A DNA stretch of 64,000 nt from Limnobacter alexandrii (lineage in GTDB: Bacteria > Pseudomonadota > Gammaproteobacteria > Burkholderiales > Burkholderiaceae_B). Positions 61,888 to 64,000 of the stretch are shown here, piece by piece; positions within the stretch are counted from its first letter, which is position 1; the number at the start of each line of letters is the position of its first letter. The translations under genes were made by a program, and so were the position numbers. The stretch spans positions 388,967-452,966 of the forward strand of contig NZ_SWKN01000008.1 of NCBI RefSeq assembly GCF_005871185.1, written 5' to 3'. The notes under the pieces are model-generated. The model saw nothing but the letters and a program-made list of their open reading frames with translations, had not been told where the DNA came from and searched no databases.

Positions 61888-62558
61888 AGCGGCGTGCCTT
61901 TCTGGGCAGCTTGTTTTTACTTGCCCTGCCAGGTGTGTCGCTGGCCGGTGCGTTCGAAGATTTTTTTCTGGCCATTCAGTTTGACGACGAATACCGGCTG
62001 AAATCCCTTTTACTGAAAGGCATGGACCCCAACACGGTGAATGAGCTTGGCTTTCCGGCCATTACCTACGGCATGATGCAAGACTCGCCCAATGCCGTGC
62101 GTGTGCTCTTGTCTTCTGGCAAATTAAACCCCAACCAAGCGGACCGCCGCGGTGAAACCCCCCTGATGGTGGCCTGCACCCTGAACAAGCCGCAGTGGGT
62201 TGCCGCCTTGTTGGCCAAAGGTGCCACAGCCGGTGAACATGGCCAGTGGACTGCCTTGCACAATGCTGCTGCCTCAGGGTCGACGGAATCGATCGAGTTG
62301 CTGGTGAAATCAGGCGTTCCTGTGAACCTGTTGTCACCCAATGACACCACTCCTTTGATGATGGCAGCGCGCGAGGGCAGGGAGATGGCCGCCCGCACCC
62401 TGCTGAAGCTTGGCGCAAACCCCAGTCTTAAAAACCAGGCCGGCTACAATGCCGCAGGTTACGCCATGAAGGCTGATCGAAAAGAACTTGCTTTCGAGAT
62501 CATGAAAAAAGAAAGGGCGCTGAGAACAGCGCCCTTGAAGCCTAACAAGGCGAACTAA
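61884..62558 (+). CDS. Exported ankyrin-repeat protein
   Basis: This 224-residue protein has an N-terminal signal peptide (KRRAFLGSLFLLALPGVSLAGA) and four to five ankyrin repeats, recognised by repeated GETPLMVACTLNKPQWVAALLAKGA, GQWTALHNAAASGSTESIELLVKSG and DTTPLMMAAREGREMAARTLLKLGA. It is probably periplasmic. The start is a TTG overlapping the tatD stop (TTGA). A similar ankyrin gene follows tatD in several Burkholderiales, where its partner is unknown. Confidence 0.88.
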   Translation: MKRRAFLGSLFLLALPGVSLAGAFEDFFLAIQFDDEYRLKSLLLKGMDPNTVNELGFPAITYGMMQDSPNAVRVLLSSGKLNPNQADRRGETPLMVACTLNKPQWVAALLAKGATAGEHGQWTALHNAAASGSTESIELLVKSGVPVNLLSPNDTTPLMMAAREGREMAARTLLKLGANPSLKNQAGYNAAGYAMKADRKELAFEIMKKERALRTAPLKPNKAN

Positions 62559-62569
62559 AGCATTCGCCT
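62513..62569 (+). terminator. Paired hairpins at the ankyrin gene end
   Basis: A perfect 9-base stem AAGGGCGCT/AGCGCCCTT (62513-62536) lies inside the last codons, and AGGCGAA/TTCGCCT (62548-62569) spans the stop. Neither is followed by a T tract. The convergent chemotaxis gene stops 30 bases further on. They are weak terminator candidates. Confidence 0.35.
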
Positions 62570-62588
62570 GATTGACGGGTGAAATTAT

Positions 62589-63842
62589 TTACAGGCTCGC
62601 CTCAAAATGCTTCACAAGGGTGCGCAAGTCGCCCGACGTTGAAGCCAGCTGCTTTGCAGAATTGTCCAGATCATTAATCGCGGCCACATTGCTTTCAGTC
62701 AAGGAACTCATGCGTTCCATGCTGTTGGCCACTTCAAGCGATGCCTGGGATTGTTGCTCCAGCATGGCGGAAATGTCTTTGGCCGATTGGGCAACCCCGC
62801 GGCTGGCCACTTTAATGGCTTGAAGGCTTTCGCCTGCTTCCAGAATTAGCGTGGTGCCAATATTGACCTCGTCTACAGCACGGCTCATGGTTTCCAGGCC
62901 CTTGTTTGTACCGCTTTGAACCTCTTGCACCGTGGCTGAAATCTCAGTGGTGGACTGGCGTGTCATTTCGGCCAGTTTGCGCACTTCGTCGGCAACCACT
63001 GCAAATCCACGGCCCGATTCGCCGGCCCGTGCGGCTTCAATGGCCGCGTTCAATGCCAGCAAGTTGGTTTTCTCGGCAATTTCGGTAATGGTGCGGGTCA
63101 CGTTGCTGATCTTCACCACTGCACGGTTCAATTCTTCAATATTTTCTTTGGCGTCTTGAACCACCTGCGCAACCTTCTGGGTGGCCTGTGTGGATTTGTC
63201 CATGCTTTGTGCGCCAGTGTCCACCACATCCATGGCGTTCTTGGCGTGCGCAGAACTTTTCCCGGTGGCCTCAGAGATTTCTGAAACCGACACCGACAAT
63301 TCTTCAAGCGCCGCTGCAACCCCGTTAATGCCGTCAGATTGTTGTTGCGAACGTGTCATTAGATTAATCGCCAGTTGGCTCAATGCCTCAGCATTGTTCT
63401 TGACCTCCGAGGAACTGGAGATCACGTCGGCAATAATCGCGCGCAAGTTCACCTGCATGCTTTTGAACGCCGTGTGCACTTTGTTGAACTCGCGTGTACC
63501 CGATTCCGGAATTTCATGTTTGAAATTGCCCTCAGCAAGGTTGCGCATCGCATCCAGCATGGCCTTGTTGGTGTGTTCTACACGGCTTTTCAGCCAGAAC
63601 AGGCCCAAAGCGGCCACTACGAAGGAGGCAGCAGTGCTGCCATACACCACGGCCGGAATATCGATCAAAGAGAGCAGGGCGATGAGCACTGGCAAAAAGG
63701 CCACCACTGCCAAATCCACAACAAAAGGGCGCCCTTTCGCTGGTTTTGTAAACGGGAATGTGGCGCTACCGGCGTTCACGGCCTTGTACAGGTTTTCGGC
63801 TTCGGATTTCTGTGTATCGCTGGGTTTGGAGCGCACAGACAT
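62589..63842 (-). CDS. Methyl-accepting chemotaxis protein without periplasmic sensor domain
   Basis: This 417-residue chemoreceptor has two adjacent membrane segments (about residues 35-75, [18 protein letters not shown] and [16 protein letters not shown]) with almost no periplasmic loop. A HAMP-like linker follows ([18 protein letters not shown]), then the long signalling coiled coil. The kinase-control tip [38 protein letters not shown] is perfect. There is no C-terminal NWETF-type tether. The ATG 63842 is chosen; a TTG at 63872 would add ten residues. Signals may be sensed in the membrane or cytoplasm. Confidence 0.92.
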   Translation of the reverse strand: MSVRSKPSDTQKSEAENLYKAVNAGSATFPFTKPAKGRPFVVDLAVVAFLPVLIALLSLIDIPAVVYGSTAASFVVAALGLFWLKSRVEHTNKAMLDAMRNLAEGNFKHEIPESGTREFNKVHTAFKSMQVNLRAIIADVISSSSEVKNNAEALSQLAINLMTRSQQQSDGINGVAAALEELSVSVSEISEATGKSSAHAKNAMDVVDTGAQSMDKSTQATQKVAQVVQDAKENIEELNRAVVKISNVTRTITEIAEKTNLLALNAAIEAARAGESGRGFAVVADEVRKLAEMTRQSTTEISATVQEVQSGTNKGLETMSRAVDEVNIGTTLILEAGESLQAIKVASRGVAQSAKDISAMLEQQSQASLEVANSMERMSSLTESNVAAINDLDNSAKQLASTSGDLRTLVKHFEASL

Positions 63843-63885
63843 ATAGCCAATTTTTTCGCCATTTTGCGTCAACCGACTGTTCTAC

Positions 63886-63951
63886 TAAAACTGTAACGAT
63901 CTTTTGTATAAAACTGTAAAGAGCTGATTTATTTCGATTAAATCTGTAAAG
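63886..63951. repeat. Three direct repeats of a 13-base motif upstream of the chemoreceptor gene
   Basis: TAAAACTGTAACG (63886-63898), TAAAACTGTAAAG (63909-63921) and TAAATCTGTAAAG (63939-63951) are near-identical. Their starts are 23 and 30 bases apart, in an AT-rich stretch 44-109 bases before the chemoreceptor ATG. They could be binding sites for a regulator of this gene. Confidence 0.5.
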
Positions 63952-64000
63952 AAGAAATATTTTTTGTAACCCTCTAGCCTACCTCAGGATAGGACACCGA

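Noticed and set aside
63886..63951. TyrR boxes or DnaA boxes
   Set aside because: TGTAAA occurs only as direct repeats without the TTTACA partner six bases away, and no TTATCCACA-type sequence is present.

Overview
The window is chromosomal DNA of a free-living betaproteobacterium. The housekeeping gene order is the one typical of Burkholderiales: yceD-rpmF-plsX-fabHDG-acpP-fabF, rpoE-rseAB-mucD, then lepA-lepB-rnc-era-recO-pdxJ-acpS-nagZ. Genes are densely packed, often with 1-8 base start/stop overlaps, and GC content is moderate. A Limnobacter-like organism would fit, but that is a guess from overall impression and not from a search. No rRNA, tRNA, CRISPR array, insertion sequence or prophage gene was seen.

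Positions 1-4073 hold the 3' part of an FtsX-type ABC permease, a group II truncated haemoglobin, rmuC and an asparaginase. Positions 4082-10974 (minus strand) form a type I secretion operon in the order ABC ATPase, HlyD-type adaptor, an unrecognised acidic cysteine-rich protein with a Glu-Pro repeat and one Ig/cadherin-like domain, and a TolC-like porin fused to an NTF2-like tail. No giant RTX adhesin is present.

Positions 11074-24283 are a formate dehydrogenase island. A minus-strand operon moaA-fdhD-mobA-moeA makes and delivers the molybdenum cofactor. The plus strand carries DUF3305 and DUF3306 genes and then the structural operon: poly-ferredoxin, TorD-type chaperone, small Tat protein, Cys-type catalytic subunit, Fe-S beta subunit, small lipoprotein-like protein and cytochrome b gamma subunit. 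A consensus sigma-54 promoter lies just before the structural operon, with GATAC/GTATC dyads upstream. A related dyad lies between the divergent moaA and DUF3305 genes, suggesting shared control.

Positions 24369-38426 run from rne (minus, long structured leader) through rluC, a HAD phosphatase, a Rieske protein and an S49 peptidase, to an RsmI-like methylase and a Maf protein (minus), and then the phospholipid/fatty-acid synthesis cluster. Positions 38462-49933 hold the envelope-stress sigma factor group and the lepA-to-nagZ run, closed by a strong bidirectional terminator.

Positions 50012-53789 (minus) hold a parvulin-type prolyl isomerase, bolA, yciB, msrB and selO. Positions 53843-64000 hold an acyl-CoA ligase, a Dabb protein, NRDE and DUF4936 proteins, ygfZ, the run mltG-tmk-holB-pilZ-tatD-ankyrin, and a chemotaxis receptor with no apparent periplasmic domain, preceded by three direct repeats.
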